DNA of 64,000 nucleotides from Eunapius fragilis (taxonomy: Eukaryota > Porifera > Demospongiae > Spongillida > Spongillidae): NCBI GenBank assembly GCA_963681505.1, contig OY811983.1, positions 3,144,615-3,208,614 on the forward strand. The letters run 5' to 3'. How positions within the stretch are numbered: position 1 is the first letter of the stretch; each line of letters begins with the position of its first letter. Of the stretch, positions 37,261-47,154 are shown in pieces. The position numbers and the translations under genes are program-made. A model generated the notes under the pieces. The model worked only from the letters and a program-made list of their open reading frames with translations, was not told the origin of the DNA and did not search any database.

Positions 37261-40119
37261 CCCCTCCACCTATCCCCATCACTACTGATGCTGCCTGAGA
37301 TCACCACTCTCCTGCTGGACGCTGGGGCTGACCTCAATGCCAGGAACAAGGAAGGCCACACTCCACTGTTTGTGGCCTGTCAGGTCAACAACCCTTATGT
37401 AGCCAATCAACTTATTGTGAGAGGTACATCACCCCCATTTAAAAACACGTTGGGTGGATTGGGAATTGAACTATCCACCAATGTACAGCAGTAAGCTATC
37501 CACCAATGTACAGCAGTAAGCTATCCACCAAGGTACAGTAGTAAGCTATCCACCAATGTACAGCAGTAAGCTATCCACCAATGTACAGTAGTAAGCTATC
37601 CACCAATGTACAGCAGTAAGCTATCCACCAATGTACAGCAGTAGGCTATCCACCAATGTACAGCAGTAAGCTATCTACCAATGTACAGCAGTAAGCTATC
37701 CACCAATGTACAGCAGTAGGCTATCCACCAATGTACAGTAGTAAGCTATCCACCAATGTACAGTAGTAAGCTATCCACCAATGTACAGCAGTAAGCTATC
37801 CACCAATGTACAGCAGTAAGCTATCCACCAATGTACAGCAGTAGGCTATCCACCAATGTACAGCAGTAAGCTATCTACCAATGTACAGCAGTAAGCTATC
37901 CACCAATGTACAGCAGTAGGCTATCCACCAATGTACAGTAGTAAGCTATCCACCAATGTACAGTAGTAAGCTATCCACCAATGTACAGCAGTAGGCTATC
38001 CACCAATGTACAGTAGTAAGCTATCCACCAATGTACAGTAGTAAGCTATCCACCAATGTACAGCAGTAAGCTATCCACCAAGGTACAGTAGTGACCTATC
38101 CACCAATGTACAGTAGTAACCTATCCATCACCAATGTACAGCAGTAGGCTATCCACCAATGTACAGCAGTAAGCTATCCACCAATGTACAGCAGTAGGCT
38201 ATCCACCAATGTACAGTAGTAAGCTATCCACCAATGTACAGTAGTAAGCTATCCACCAATGTACAGCAGTAAGCTATCCACCAATGTACAGCAGTAAGCT
38301 ATCCACCAATGTACAGCAGTAAGCTATCTACCAATGTACAGCAGTAAGCTATCCACCAATGTACAGCAGTAGGCTATCCACCAATGTACAGTAGTAAGCT
38401 ATCCACCAATGTACAGTAGTAAGCTATCCACCAATGTACAAGTCATTGAGGAGTACAAGCCACACCTCCACTAGTAGTGGTGATGATGGTGTGTGTAGTG
38501 ATGATGATGGTGAATATTACACTCTGCACTCACATAAATATGTGGGCGTGGCTGATACCATAGTAAGTCCTTTCACATTCTGTCCTCAGGAGCAGATTAC
38601 AAATGTAAGGACAATGCAGCCAAGTGTGCTTTGGACTACGTTCAGGACTATGAAGAGTGGATGGACTGCGGCCACTTCAGTGACGATATGAGAGCAAGGT
38701 TGAAAGGTATGGAGTACCATTGATGTTTGGTTAGCTTATCATGTTGATGTTTGGTTAGCTTATCATGCTGATGTTTGGTTAGCTTATCATGCTGATGTTT
38801 GGTTAGCTTATCATGTTGATGTTTGGTTAGCTTATCATGTTGATGTTTGGTTAGCTTATCATGTTGATGTTTGGTTAGCTTATCTGTTGATGTTTGGTTA
38901 GCTTGATGTTTGGTTAGCTTATCATGTTGATGTTTGGTTAGCTTATCATGTTGATGTTTGGTTAGCTTATCATGTTGATGTTTGGTTAGCTTATCATGTT
39001 GATGTTTGGTTAGCTTATCATGTTGATGTTTGGTTAGCTTATCATGTTGATGTTTGGTTAGCTTATCATGTTGATGTTTGGTTAGCTTATCTGTTGATGT
39101 TTGGTTAGCTTGATGTTTGGTTAGCTTATCATGTTGATGTTTGGTTAGCTTATCATGTTGATGTTTGGTTAGCTTATCATGTTGATGTTTGGTTAGCTTA
39201 TCATGTTGATGTTTGGTTAGCTTATCTGTTGATGTTTGGTTAGCTTATCATGTTGATGTTTGGTTAGCTTATCATGTTGATGTTTGGTTAGCTTATCATG
39301 CTGATGTTTGGTTAGCTTATCATGTTGATGTTTGGTTAGCTTATCATGTTGATGTTTGGTTAGCTTATCATGTTGATGTTTGGTTAGCTTATCATGCTGA
39401 TGTTTGGTTAGCTTATCTGTTGATGTTTGGTTAGCTCATCTGTTGATGTTTGGTTAGCTTATCTGTTGATGTTTGGTTAGCTTATCATGTTGATGTTTGG
39501 TTAGCTTATCATGTTGATGTTTGGTTAGCTTATCATGCTGATGTTTGGTTAGCTTATCATGTTGATGTTTGGTTAGCTTATCATGTTGATGTTTGGTTAG
39601 CTTATCATGTTGATGTTTGGTTAGCTTATCATGTTGATGTTTGGTTAGCTTATCATGCTGATGTTTGGTTAGCTCATCTGTTGATGTTTGGTTAGCTTAT
39701 CATGTTGATGTTTGGTTAGCTTATCATGTTGATGTTTGGTTAGCTTATCATGTTGATGTTTAGTTAGCTTATCATGCTGATGTTTGGTTAGCTTATCATG
39801 TTGATGTTTGGTTAGCTTATCATGTTGATGTTTGGTTAGCTTATCATGCTGATGTTTGGTTAGCTTATCATGTTGATGTTTGGTTAGCTTATCATGCTGA
39901 TGTTTGGTTAGCTTATCATGTTGATGTTTGGTTAGCTTATCATGCTGATGTTTGGTTAGCTTATCATGTTGATGTTTGGTTAGATTATCATGGTACATTT
40001 CTACTTTGTAGTTTTAATACATATGTGTGCTTATTTCTGCAGCGTACAGTCTCAAGCAAGCCAAGGAACTCGTGCATTCCATAACAGTAGCTCTTCAATG
40101 TTCTGAACACAGAACCTGA
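28274..40119 (+). CDS. Calponin-homology-like and ankyrin-repeat protein (35 exons, about 914 aa)
   Basis: Thirty-five exons join with consistent phase from ATG 28274 to TGA 40117-40119. The N-terminus (AWTNVRLASKN, residues 10-20) resembles the start of a CH domain. Residues about 150-249 look like the second half of a CH domain (RILCALVNTIIPGTF, WTINLALNCLSKVF, LSFVAYFLLCSYQF). A charged, helical stretch follows (EQIEREEKDLQKK), then an unassigned region, then about eight ankyrin repeats (430-850) and a short tail. Such proteins act as intracellular scaffolds. Two introns use GC-AG donors. I do not recognise a named orthologue. Exon 4's acceptor (28747) is the weakest junction. Confidence 0.85.
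28850..29062. repeat. 24-bp minisatellite
   Basis: About eight copies of ACACTCCACATAATACACCA plus CCAC in the intron after exon 4 of the CH-ankyrin gene, starting about 45 bases from its donor. Confidence 0.95.
29345..29612. repeat. Cryptic CA-rich simple sequence
   Basis: Degenerate (CA)n mixed with ACATACAC and CAATACAAAC words, in the intron between exons 5 and 6 of the CH-ankyrin gene. Confidence 0.9.
30963..32849 (+). CDS. CH-ankyrin gene exons 13-20: linker region
   Basis: Exons 30963-31059, 31137-31216, 31390-31448, 31543-31588, 32165-32255, 32316-32357, 32419-32495 and 32800-32849. The encoded part runs from a charged helix (IEREEKDLQKKPTSEAKG) through MTINALIDSLFINLALTNQN and a basic REKLWLRRRLVV stretch to SIRKMLGLSPSN. 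No domain recognised; phases agree at all junctions. Confidence 0.8.
31685..32130. repeat. Degenerate GGTGTAATG minisatellite
   Basis: Irregular repetition of GGGTGTAATGAATGGGTGTA and GTGTAATGTGCAGG words over about 440 bp, in the intron between exons 16 and 17 of the CH-ankyrin gene. Confidence 0.9.
32505..32745. repeat. 22-bp minisatellite directly after exon 19 donor
   Basis: About eleven copies of CCCTCCATTGCTATCCCTCT plus CT, beginning ten bases after the exon 19 donor (32496). Confidence 0.95.
32922..37423 (+). CDS. CH-ankyrin gene exons 21-33: ankyrin repeats
   Basis: Exons 32922-33018, 33077-33172, 33301-33411, 33615-33714, 33786-33906, 33983-34046, 34134-34223, 34480-34599, 35535-35573, 35644-35760, 35997-36061, 36831-36908 and 37260-37423. 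Ankyrin signatures: GNTVLHLASRHGH, SGCTPLFFAVEG, GNTLLHQAVTLGS, GATPLHLARRIE, GNTPLHCMC, QLPIHYAASYG, FLLKQGADPNAE, LLLDAGADLNARNKEGHTP. Exon 27 ends at a donor that is repeated three times by a 51-bp array. Exon 33 carries the best-conserved repeat. Confidence 0.92.
34224..34383. repeat. 51-bp array repeating the exon 27 splice donor in frame
   Basis: Three units starting GTGATTGTGAGCACCTGTGC; the first two end ATACATGTACAG. The first unit begins exactly at intron base +1 after exon 27 (ends 34223), so CAG|GTGATT recurs after 34274 and 34325. 51 is a multiple of three and each of the first two units reads open in the exon's phase. Confidence 0.95.
34411..34447. repeat. (GT)n microsatellite
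   Basis: GT tract upstream of the exon 28 acceptor of the CH-ankyrin gene. Confidence 0.95.
34629..34688. repeat. (GT)n microsatellite after exon 28 donor
   Basis: About 29 GT units, starting about 30 bases after the exon 28 donor (34600). Confidence 0.95.
35769..35950. repeat. GT-rich repeat with GTGTGCTGGGGT units after exon 30 donor
   Basis: Irregular GTGTGTGCTGGGGTGTGTGC units beginning about ten bases after the exon 30 donor. Confidence 0.9.
36062..36205. repeat. GGTGATGTG-rich repeat at the exon 31 donor
   Basis: Degenerate units of GGGTGATGTGGTGATGGGAG type starting at the exon 31 donor (GTGGGT). Confidence 0.85.
36427..36780. repeat. 18-bp GGAGGCATGGTGAGGGGA minisatellite
   Basis: About 20 copies with GTGA/GTAA/GCAA variants, ending about 50 bases before the exon 32 acceptor. 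18 is a multiple of three, giving spurious Gly/Met-rich and Pro-rich frames. Confidence 0.95.
37206..37259. repeat. (CA)n forming the exon 33 acceptor
   Basis: About 26 CA units end directly in CACACAG, the acceptor of exon 33. Confidence 0.95.
37478..38438. repeat. 25-bp minisatellite, about 38 copies, with higher-order pattern
   Basis: The unit is AGCTATCCACCAATGTACAG plus CAGTA. Variants (CAGTAG versus TAGTAA, CTATCTACC) recur at about 200-bp spacing, indicating block duplication of about eight units. It fills the intron between exons 33 and 34 of the CH-ankyrin gene, starting about 55 bases after the donor. Confidence 0.97.
38590..40119 (+). CDS. CH-ankyrin gene exons 34-35: C-terminal tail
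   Basis: Exons 38590-38706 and 40043-40119. They finish the last ankyrin repeat (GADYKCKDNAAKCALDYV) and encode an acidic then helical tail ending ...CSEHRT and TGA. Both flanking introns consist almost wholly of minisatellite: 25-bp units before exon 34 and 24-bp units after it. Confidence 0.88.
38717..39993. repeat. 24-bp minisatellite, about 53 copies
   Basis: The unit is TTGATGTTTGGTTAGCTTAT plus CATG, with shorter TTATCTG and missing-block variants. It begins ten bases after the exon 34 donor and fills nearly the whole intron before exon 35. 24 is a multiple of three, which explains the long repetitive frames on both strands. Confidence 0.97.
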
Positions 40120-40317
40120 GCATTTGTTGTCATTGTGTTCGCTGTTCCACTGTTGAATATGAGTACCTTGAGTCCTAGAGATCTATTATATGTAGCAGGG
40201 TAAAAGTTTAAACGTGTTCATATGTGGTGCCCGCCGCCGAGCCGGGAAAGGCCTGATGTGGATGTGCCATTATTCATTACTGAGATTCATCAACTGTTAT
40301 ATACACGAGGGCGCGTC

Positions 40318-41382
40318 ATGAAGCTACGAAAGCTGCTGGCTGGGCTCGGTTTTGTTGGGTGCCTACTTACTATCGCGGGGCACTTAGTGCACAATAGCAG
40401 GGCTTTGAAATTGGCCAATGTGGTTACAACAGAGAATGTTGCAACGTCACAATTCCCAACTCGTGCTATCGCGTCGCATCCCACCTCAACACTTCCTGCA
40501 GAACGCTCCAGTTCACGTGAGACTTACTTTTTGTACCTCGTGCAGACAGAGCAATGCTTGCCCCCGAACCTGCGGTCTGATGAAGCCATCGGTAATGGAA
40601 GCCTAGGATTCGACGTTACAGTTCTTTCCTACAAGGAACCGTGCAAAGACATTTCATTACCTCACGTGCAGTACCTTCTCAATACCACCACCACGTGGAC
40701 TACGGGAAGGAACGTTCTGTTCGAATCTGCAATGAACAGGAACAGAACGTATCTCTACTACATATTCTTGGACGATGACGTCATTCTGCTTAACGCGGCC
40801 CGAGGGACGACACTGGTGAATCCGTGGAGAAGATTCGAGCGTTTCCTGCGCTCTGTGGAACCTGCGATAGCAGCTGTTGATCTGCTTACGACTCAACACA
40901 CTGTAGAGAAGATACTGAAGTCGCGCCATGAAAAGGGATGCGCATTAATTGCAAGCGAGGTGGAGTACATTGCGTGCCTCTGGTACGATGCCATATTCAA
41001 CGCCTTCCACTACAAGGCTGTCGGCCACATTCTTCCTTATGATCCCACTTTCGATAAGCATACATGGTGGGCAAGCCAGCTGGGCGTGGTCGTTAAAAGC
41101 GAGGTATTGTTTAGAGGACAAGTTGTGCTCCACACGGAAATATACGGAGAAAACAGCAAGCATCGACCTTATCCCAGAGATGCGATACAAAAGCAGATGT
41201 ATGCATACATGACGGCAGGTTTGGAAAAAAGGGTTCCGAAAGAACTATCTTCTTGTGTCGCGGCCATTTCAGAACAATGGAAAACTCTGGGTGACAACCA
41301 CGGATGGACCTCCAACACTTTGTGTTTACAGCCTCCCTCTCCACGTGATGCCATCACACCAGGTAGATATGCTTGTGCTTGA
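40318..41382 (+). CDS. Type II membrane glycosyltransferase-like protein (intronless)
   Basis: A single open frame. I choose the second ATG (40318, 354 aa), because MKLRKLL followed by a hydrophobic stretch of about 20 residues (LAGLGFVGCLLTIAGHLV) forms a signal anchor; an upstream in-frame ATG at 40222 would add 32 residues. The luminal part has potential N-glycosylation sites (NGS, NTT, NRT) and the segment YYIFLDDDVILL, whose DDD is typical of a metal-binding DxD motif in GT-A glycosyltransferases, plus a late HRPYPR block. The fold assignment is inferred from these features, not from a named family. It starts only about 200 bp after the CH-ankyrin stop. AATAAA lies about 30 bp after its stop. 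Confidence 0.75.
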   Translation: MKLRKLLAGLGFVGCLLTIAGHLVHNSRALKLANVVTTENVATSQFPTRAIASHPTSTLPAERSSSRETYFLYLVQTEQCLPPNLRSDEAIGNGSLGFDVTVLSYKEPCKDISLPHVQYLLNTTTTWTTGRNVLFESAMNRNRTYLYYIFLDDDVILLNAARGTTLVNPWRRFERFLRSVEPAIAAVDLLTTQHTVEKILKSRHEKGCALIASEVEYIACLWYDAIFNAFHYKAVGHILPYDPTFDKHTWWASQLGVVVKSEVLFRGQVVLHTEIYGENSKHRPYPRDAIQKQMYAYMTAGLEKRVPKELSSCVAAISEQWKTLGDNHGWTSNTLCLQPPSPRDAITPGRYACA

Positions 41383-41412
41383 CTGGCACATGAAAATAAG
41401 AACAAGTGTGGA

Positions 41413-41418
41413 AATAAA
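41413..41418 (+). terminator. Polyadenylation signal AATAAA
   Basis: AATAAA about 30 bases after the stop codon of the glycosyltransferase-like gene, a very short 3' UTR. Confidence 0.55.
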
Positions 41419-41641
41419 AATCGTCACAAAGTTACTCCACTGTGCCAATCAAGTCCCAACTCATAACAGGGAAGGACAGGGATATGAGGAGATTGTCCTG
41501 CAGCTGTGGAGGGGTGTGTCCTAAAGTCGTGTGGAAGGATGAAGGGTATCTTGCTAGAGAAGATGTTTCTGCAGCTAGGGAGAAGAGTTTTGTTGGTGTA
41601 GAAGAGAAAAAGGACTTACCTCTTGGGTGGTGCAACAAATT

Positions 41642-41692
<51 letters not shown>

Positions 41693-42748
41693 GAAGCTTG
41701 CTACGCGCACAGGTGACGCTGCACAAAGTTTGTTGTCATGTCATGGGATGGCTGAATGTTTAATTAAGGAGGAAGCGTGTGTGATCAGTGGTGAAGGTCT
41801 ACTGTGAGGGAGGAGGGTCTCCAGCATAGAGAGTTTCCAGAATATCAAGAGTGAGGGGTGAGGTGTGAATACAATCAAGGAGCATGTTTTTTATGGAGAG
41901 TATTTTTACTGCAAGCCGGAGAAATGGCTCGTCAAACGGATGGTAGAAGTTATTGCTGCGGGTATATAAATTTTGATTTATGACATGACATTAATTTTTG
42001 ATGTTAAAAATGTCACTATATGTACAGACATCAATAAGTGTAATTGTTTAACTGGTATATCACCATGAAACTTCAAAATGCAAGTGAAATCAAGACCATG
42101 CTTGCACCCAAAACAAACGTATACGTACACATGACCCCCCTCTCTCGTTGCAGGTTATATAATCTCCAAATCCATATACATGTATCAAGAGTGACGATGG
42201 TGTGAATACAATCAAGTGAGCGTGCATGCATATTTTTCCAGCGCTTGGAACGGATAAAAGAAGGTATCGCTGAAGAAGGCAAAAGATGTGCACAGTACAC
42301 TGAGAGCAGGGACATGTAGAATAATAGATCTATTTAAATTTGAGCCACCCAATTGTTTCATCATGAATGATATGAACTTCATTCACACAGACAGACGCGC
42401 GTACTATATAATTAATAATTGATAATGATATACTGAAGGACCTAAAGGACTATAGGTTTGTTCATTATAATCAGCCCAAGTTACTTTCTCTTATTTCCGC
42501 CGTGCCGCCACATTTGGTGTAATCATTCGGATTTTGCCTTCTTCATTAGTGTGCTGAATCAGCATACATATATGTACAATCACTTACCGTCTTCTGGATC
42601 ACCATACATGCACAGTTTGCCAAATAATTTCGGTTGCTAGGAAGCCGGCCCGCGCATTAATTCTCGCGCAAAGTGTGCTGCCATGGAACCATATGGTTTC
42701 CATAGAGTGAAGCATCACCCATAAGACTGCAACTGAAAAAAGGCAAAG
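41419..42748. other. Intergenic region
   Basis: Holds a (GT)n tract at about 41645-41690. No conserved reading frame or element is recognised. Confidence 0.5.
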
Positions 42749-42985
42749 ATGGGGAATACTTGCCGCTACAATGGAGTGAAGGTTTCATGCCCAAAGGCAC
42801 CAAATAAGGTTGGTACTACCACGATCAAAGCTTATATATGTTGTGCACTAGCTGATTGTTGTTCATGGTGTCTTGCTCAGGACCGTAAATACTCTCAACG
42901 GAAAACCAGCCTACATTGGATTTATCAGCATAGCTGTAACCGGGTGTGTCGCTGGAACGTCACCTGCGTAGGCAATAGCTATTGA
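42749..42985 (+). CDS. Small cysteine-rich ORF, doubtful
   Basis: A 78-codon ATG frame starting MGNTCRYNGVKVSCPKAP. It contains an AAG|GTTGGT donor and a GCTCAG acceptor in matching phase, so a spliced version would also stay open. No family resemblance. It could be a small gene, a 5' exon of the coiled-coil gene downstream, or chance. Confidence 0.2.
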   Translation: MGNTCRYNGVKVSCPKAPNKVGTTTIKAYICCALADCCSWCLAQDRKYSQRKTSLHWIYQHSCNRVCRWNVTCVGNSY

Positions 42986-43409
42986 ATTAAATAAGCATGC
43001 ATTAAATAGGACCACCGATTTTGAGACTGGGTAACTATTTACGGTCCAATTCAAATGGACAGGAAAGGTTTACTCAAGATGCGATCCGGTTTTGTTTATT
43101 TGATCGCTGCTGATCTGTTACCATGTGGCCATAGCAACCATCGAGAGCTGCACATGCATTTGTACAGCCGTATTTTCGGTACACCAATCCATGTACCATA
43201 ATATTCAGTTTTGTCCGTGGACGATTGCACAAGTACAAATATAGTAGCGGTGCCCATAGACCTCTGATGTATTTGTTAAGTGATATGTCTGTTCGAATCA
43301 AATGCCATTGTTTATTTATTAATTCCGAGCATACAACAAGAAGAAAGCCACTATTAAAAGATACTTTTGTAATATCATTTAGGGCTATACAGGTGCTGAA
43401 ATCAAGATC

Positions 43410-44360
43410 ATGTCGTCATTTTTGAAAACACAACGTGAGAATATGCAGCTTTTGGTTGATGCTACCAGAAAGTTGCATGCTTCGGAGAAGAAGGTGGAGG
43501 CCCTGATGATAGAGTTGGCAGAGAAAAATGCACAAGTGGTGGCCCGTGATAGCGAGCTATCCACTGCACAGAAGCAAATACAACTGCTGAAGACACAACT
43601 TGAGACCATGGTAAGGATAGCCTTCAATTTTAAAATTGAGACATGACTATCCTCTCTTCCCTAAGCTCAATGAAGGTGTACTCAGGAGCAACTCCACCAA
43701 TGAGGAGGATCACAGGTATTGCTATGTGAACAGATGACAGTAACAGACATAGGATGTACCCTTCCTTACCCTTTCACCATTCTCAAACCGTACATGAAAA
43801 TATTCTGACTTGAATGCAATCTATAAATGTTTAAATCAGATAACGTTTAATTTACTGTTTACATCCCTCAGTTTTAGGAGCCAAAGTAATGAAATGATGG
43901 GCAAAGCTCCACCTTTTGGGCATCACTCTTTGCAATCTAACCAATCAAAGGTAATGCAACTGCTTTCCCTTGCTTTAGTGATATATAATACCCAGTACTG
44001 ATTCTTACCGTTTTATACAGGTGGTTGATTCCAATACATGTGACTTCTCGGCTCAATCTGGTAAGCTAAAAACGAAAGTGAAATGTCAACAATGATCATC
44101 AAGTGTTCTAAAAGTAGACTTCATGAGGCAAGATGATGAAAATGATCCCATAATGGCAGAGAAGGATGTAATGTCACTATTGAATGGTGTTAGGTATGTC
44201 AGCTGTCATTGCATGCAGTATTAACCAATGCAGGCTATAATAGAAAATCACTTGTTCCTGCAGGAATCATTCATTGGGGGCAAGGGCACGCCAGCCAACT
44301 TACAACTATCCTAAAATGGACACATACATCTTTAATCACTATGGCGCTGACTTATATTAG
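43410..44360 (+). CDS. Coiled-coil protein, 181 aa, six exons
   Basis: Exons 43410-43610, 43666-43715, 43872-43950, 44021-44060, 44115-44193 and 44264-44360; every junction has GT-AG borders and matching phase, with introns of 54-156 bp. Exon 1 encodes a continuous predicted coiled coil (about residues 5-67; KKVEALMIELAEKNAQVVAR). The rest is polar and probably disordered, with an acidic DDENDPIMAEKD stretch and a C-terminus YIFNHYGADLY. A likely 5' UTR acceptor (TATACAG) lies just upstream of the ATG. I do not recognise the family; it may be a small centrosomal or cytoskeletal coiled-coil protein, but that is a guess. Confidence 0.72.
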
Positions 44361-44791
44361 ATCGTATTTTGAATTTGGATTGATGTTGGTCATTTTTTAC
44401 TTACTTTCTTTTTTCACCACTATTACCTACAGCAGTTCTATATTTCGCACAGACCATCATGGAGATATTCATATTCCCTTGTACTTAGATATGATGATCC
44501 ACCATACATGTACATACATGTAGTGATGGTATTATTGCCAGCGGCTAGCATAATTCCATTTCTTCATGCCACATCAGCGCAATGGTACGGTGCACATAAA
44601 CAGAAATGTTATATACCCTAAGGCTCAATGAAAGGTATGACAACATCGGATCCATATTTACTAAAGACTCATTAATCATCTTTAGTCATAGGGAGCTCAG
44701 ATAGAGCCCAAAAAATGGCAGGTCTCTACTAAGATATTCCTAATCCTATTTGTGGCACACCCACACCCACATTAAGGTCACCATAACATCC

Positions 44792-44796
<5 letters not shown>

Positions 44797-44840
<44 letters not shown>
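44797..44840. repeat. (CA)n microsatellite
   Basis: About 22 CA units between the coiled-coil gene and the minus-strand exons near 46 kb. Confidence 0.95.
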
Positions 44841-44842
<2 letters not shown>

Positions 44843-45770
44843 CATGCATTCAGCCAGTGGATGGTTGCATCGTCTTATTGCAAATTGTCACCTAAATAAC
44901 CAAGCATGATAAGGTCACTTTGAGGGTGCTTAGAGGCTAGAGGAAATGCAGAACATGGCCCCTCCCTACTTGGCCATGTCCCCCAGTACCCTTCTATGCT
45001 CCTCTGTCAATCAAAATAAACCGATACTGAAGAGAAATTGTACCCAGATCACTTTTTAGAGAGGCAGGTTACTTTTTTGCAACCAAATGTGATCTGGCCA
45101 GATTAATTATTGCAACATAAAGTTATCCAGTCGGATCACTTTTTATACCTGGATCAATAATTGCATGACAGATCCAAGAGATAGATCACTAAGTAGCACA
45201 ATACAAACAAGGAGTGGGCGAATATCCAGACCTATGCATTATTTCGGATGGAGATGTAGTATTATGTACATGACACATGCGCTGTGGGAGGGGGTTCTTA
45301 TTGCAATTGTGTATGAGGAGATTTGGGTGTGTGATTATTGCGGTGATTCTGCTCTTGGATAGGGGGTAAAACTGTACACATGGCAACGCCAAACCAATAA
45401 ATGTGATATGCAACTAATTGGGTGCTCTGATGGATCAAGTATAAATAATAAGCAGGGTCAGCAGAACTGGCAATGCAGGATGAACCAGATGCCTTGACAC
45501 AAATCTTAATAGATGCTGTGTACGTGGTGCCTAATATTTTGACCACCAGTTTACCTCAGTACAATGAAGTGATAATGTTCAATGATGTAACATCATACAT
45601 ATGCAACAGTGAAAACACAATGCAATAATGTAGATCAAAGTTCTGGAGGTCCATGGTCAAGTGTTATCAACACCAGTGCCACACAATAAGTCACTCACAT
45701 CAATTATCTATAGTTCAAGTCACTTGAATATAGACAGACGTCGTGTAAATCAATGTATGCTAAACATGAA

Positions 45771-46400
45771 CTATCGTATAGTTTTCCATCCTTGGCCATA
45801 TCCTGAACACCGCAAATGCCCGTGTGCTTTCCGTGTACTATTATCTGAATCAACATAAATAACGTCAGGTCTTGAATCATCATCATTTTTTGGAACAATG
45901 CTTCCACCAATATTCGAGACCTCTGGCTTATGATGCACAGCTGATGATTCACTGTAAGGGTTTGAAAGGTTTTTAGTTAACATAATTTCCATTGAAATTA
46001 AAAGCAAGCAGCATCATATAGAATAACCTTAGCAGAAACAGGTATAATTAAATTGTAGGAGTCCTAAATAAGCACACAGGTCAATGATGCAAATGCTCAG
46101 CTCTAGGATGGGACTAAACTTTGTAGTCAATTCCTATGGGGCATTAGGCAAAACCATTTCAGTTATTTTGTGTGTTACTAGATTCATGTCTAGGCAGGCA
46201 ATTCATAGCTATCCAGATCACAGATGTTGCTGAAATTTTTTCCATCATAAGCATTTGCTTGATCAGGACAAATAATAGAGAGCCATCAAAGATGAGCACT
46301 GTTAATGGTGTTATTTAAAATATACTCTCACATCGATTCTGATTCTGATTTCTTCCTGTCAAAGTATCTCACCACAGAGGCTTTCGTTAAAGGGTTAAGG
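45771..46400 (-). CDS. Last two exons of an unidentified minus-strand gene
   Basis: Exon 46332-46400 (ASVVRYFDRKKSESES) ends AT|GTGAGA, and exon 45771-45951 begins after CTTACAG with T, restoring an isoleucine codon; the frame then runs through an acidic stretch (KNDDDSRPDVIYVDSDN) to TAG. The phase match and good splice sites support real exons. Upstream exons were not found with confidence, because the region above 47.1 kb is a retroelement relic. Function unknown; a transposon-derived origin is not excluded. Confidence 0.4.
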
Positions 46401-47125
46401 CTAGAGAATAAAATGATTACACATGGATGATAACATGTATAATGAAGGCAGCATACCAATGATAAACATCTAATTTAAATTACATTAGAAAATACAATTA
46501 ATAGTACATGTGGAAACACAATAAAGTATTTTCATACATCTCATTGACATGCATATACAACATGATTATATAGTTACATGTGTGATATATGGGGGATGCC
46601 ACGTCCCTCCATATCTGGTCAGAAAGGTAAAATGTAATATTTATGTCTTTTCATTTCACTACTCAGTAATTTTCTGCAGGTACGTGCACATAATATTGGT
46701 CACAGATAACCCAAAACTGGAAAGCATGGTATAGAAAGTGGCTCAGAGTACTAGCCATTGATGCTTCCTGACTTTGGCATTCTTTCAGAGGGCATGGAGT
46801 TGGGACACATGCACATCACTCACAGCATATGCTTCTGTGGCCTTCTCTGTTTCAGAGCATCTTGGCTAACTCTACCACCTCACTATCACCCCTCCATGGT
46901 CACTTTCAGCAAGAATATTTTAATGGTTATTGGAAATGAGATGGTGCTCTTTGAAATCCTGGATAAGTAGCTCTGCCTACATAGTGTATATGTGCACTGA
47001 ATGTGAGCTATTTCTGGGTGTGGTTAATTGCCTACTGCAGCAGCCGAAACAGGGATAATTCCTTGTCTCTTCATTATGCTTTGCATCAACTCAACTGTGT
47101 TAACCTGTGTACTGTATTTCATTTC

Positions 47126-47151
47126 CCCCCCCCCCCCCCCCCCCCCCCCCC
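47126..47151. repeat. Poly-C tract
   Basis: Run of about 25 C. Comparable C runs of 15-25 occur near 30571, 32890, 33930, 34108, 53029 and 61759, several inside introns of the CH-ankyrin gene. Confidence 0.9.
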
Positions 47152-47154
47152 GGT

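Noticed and set aside
37478..39998. CRISPR-like look of regular short repeats
   Set aside because: Units are directly adjacent with no unique spacers, within introns of a eukaryotic gene.
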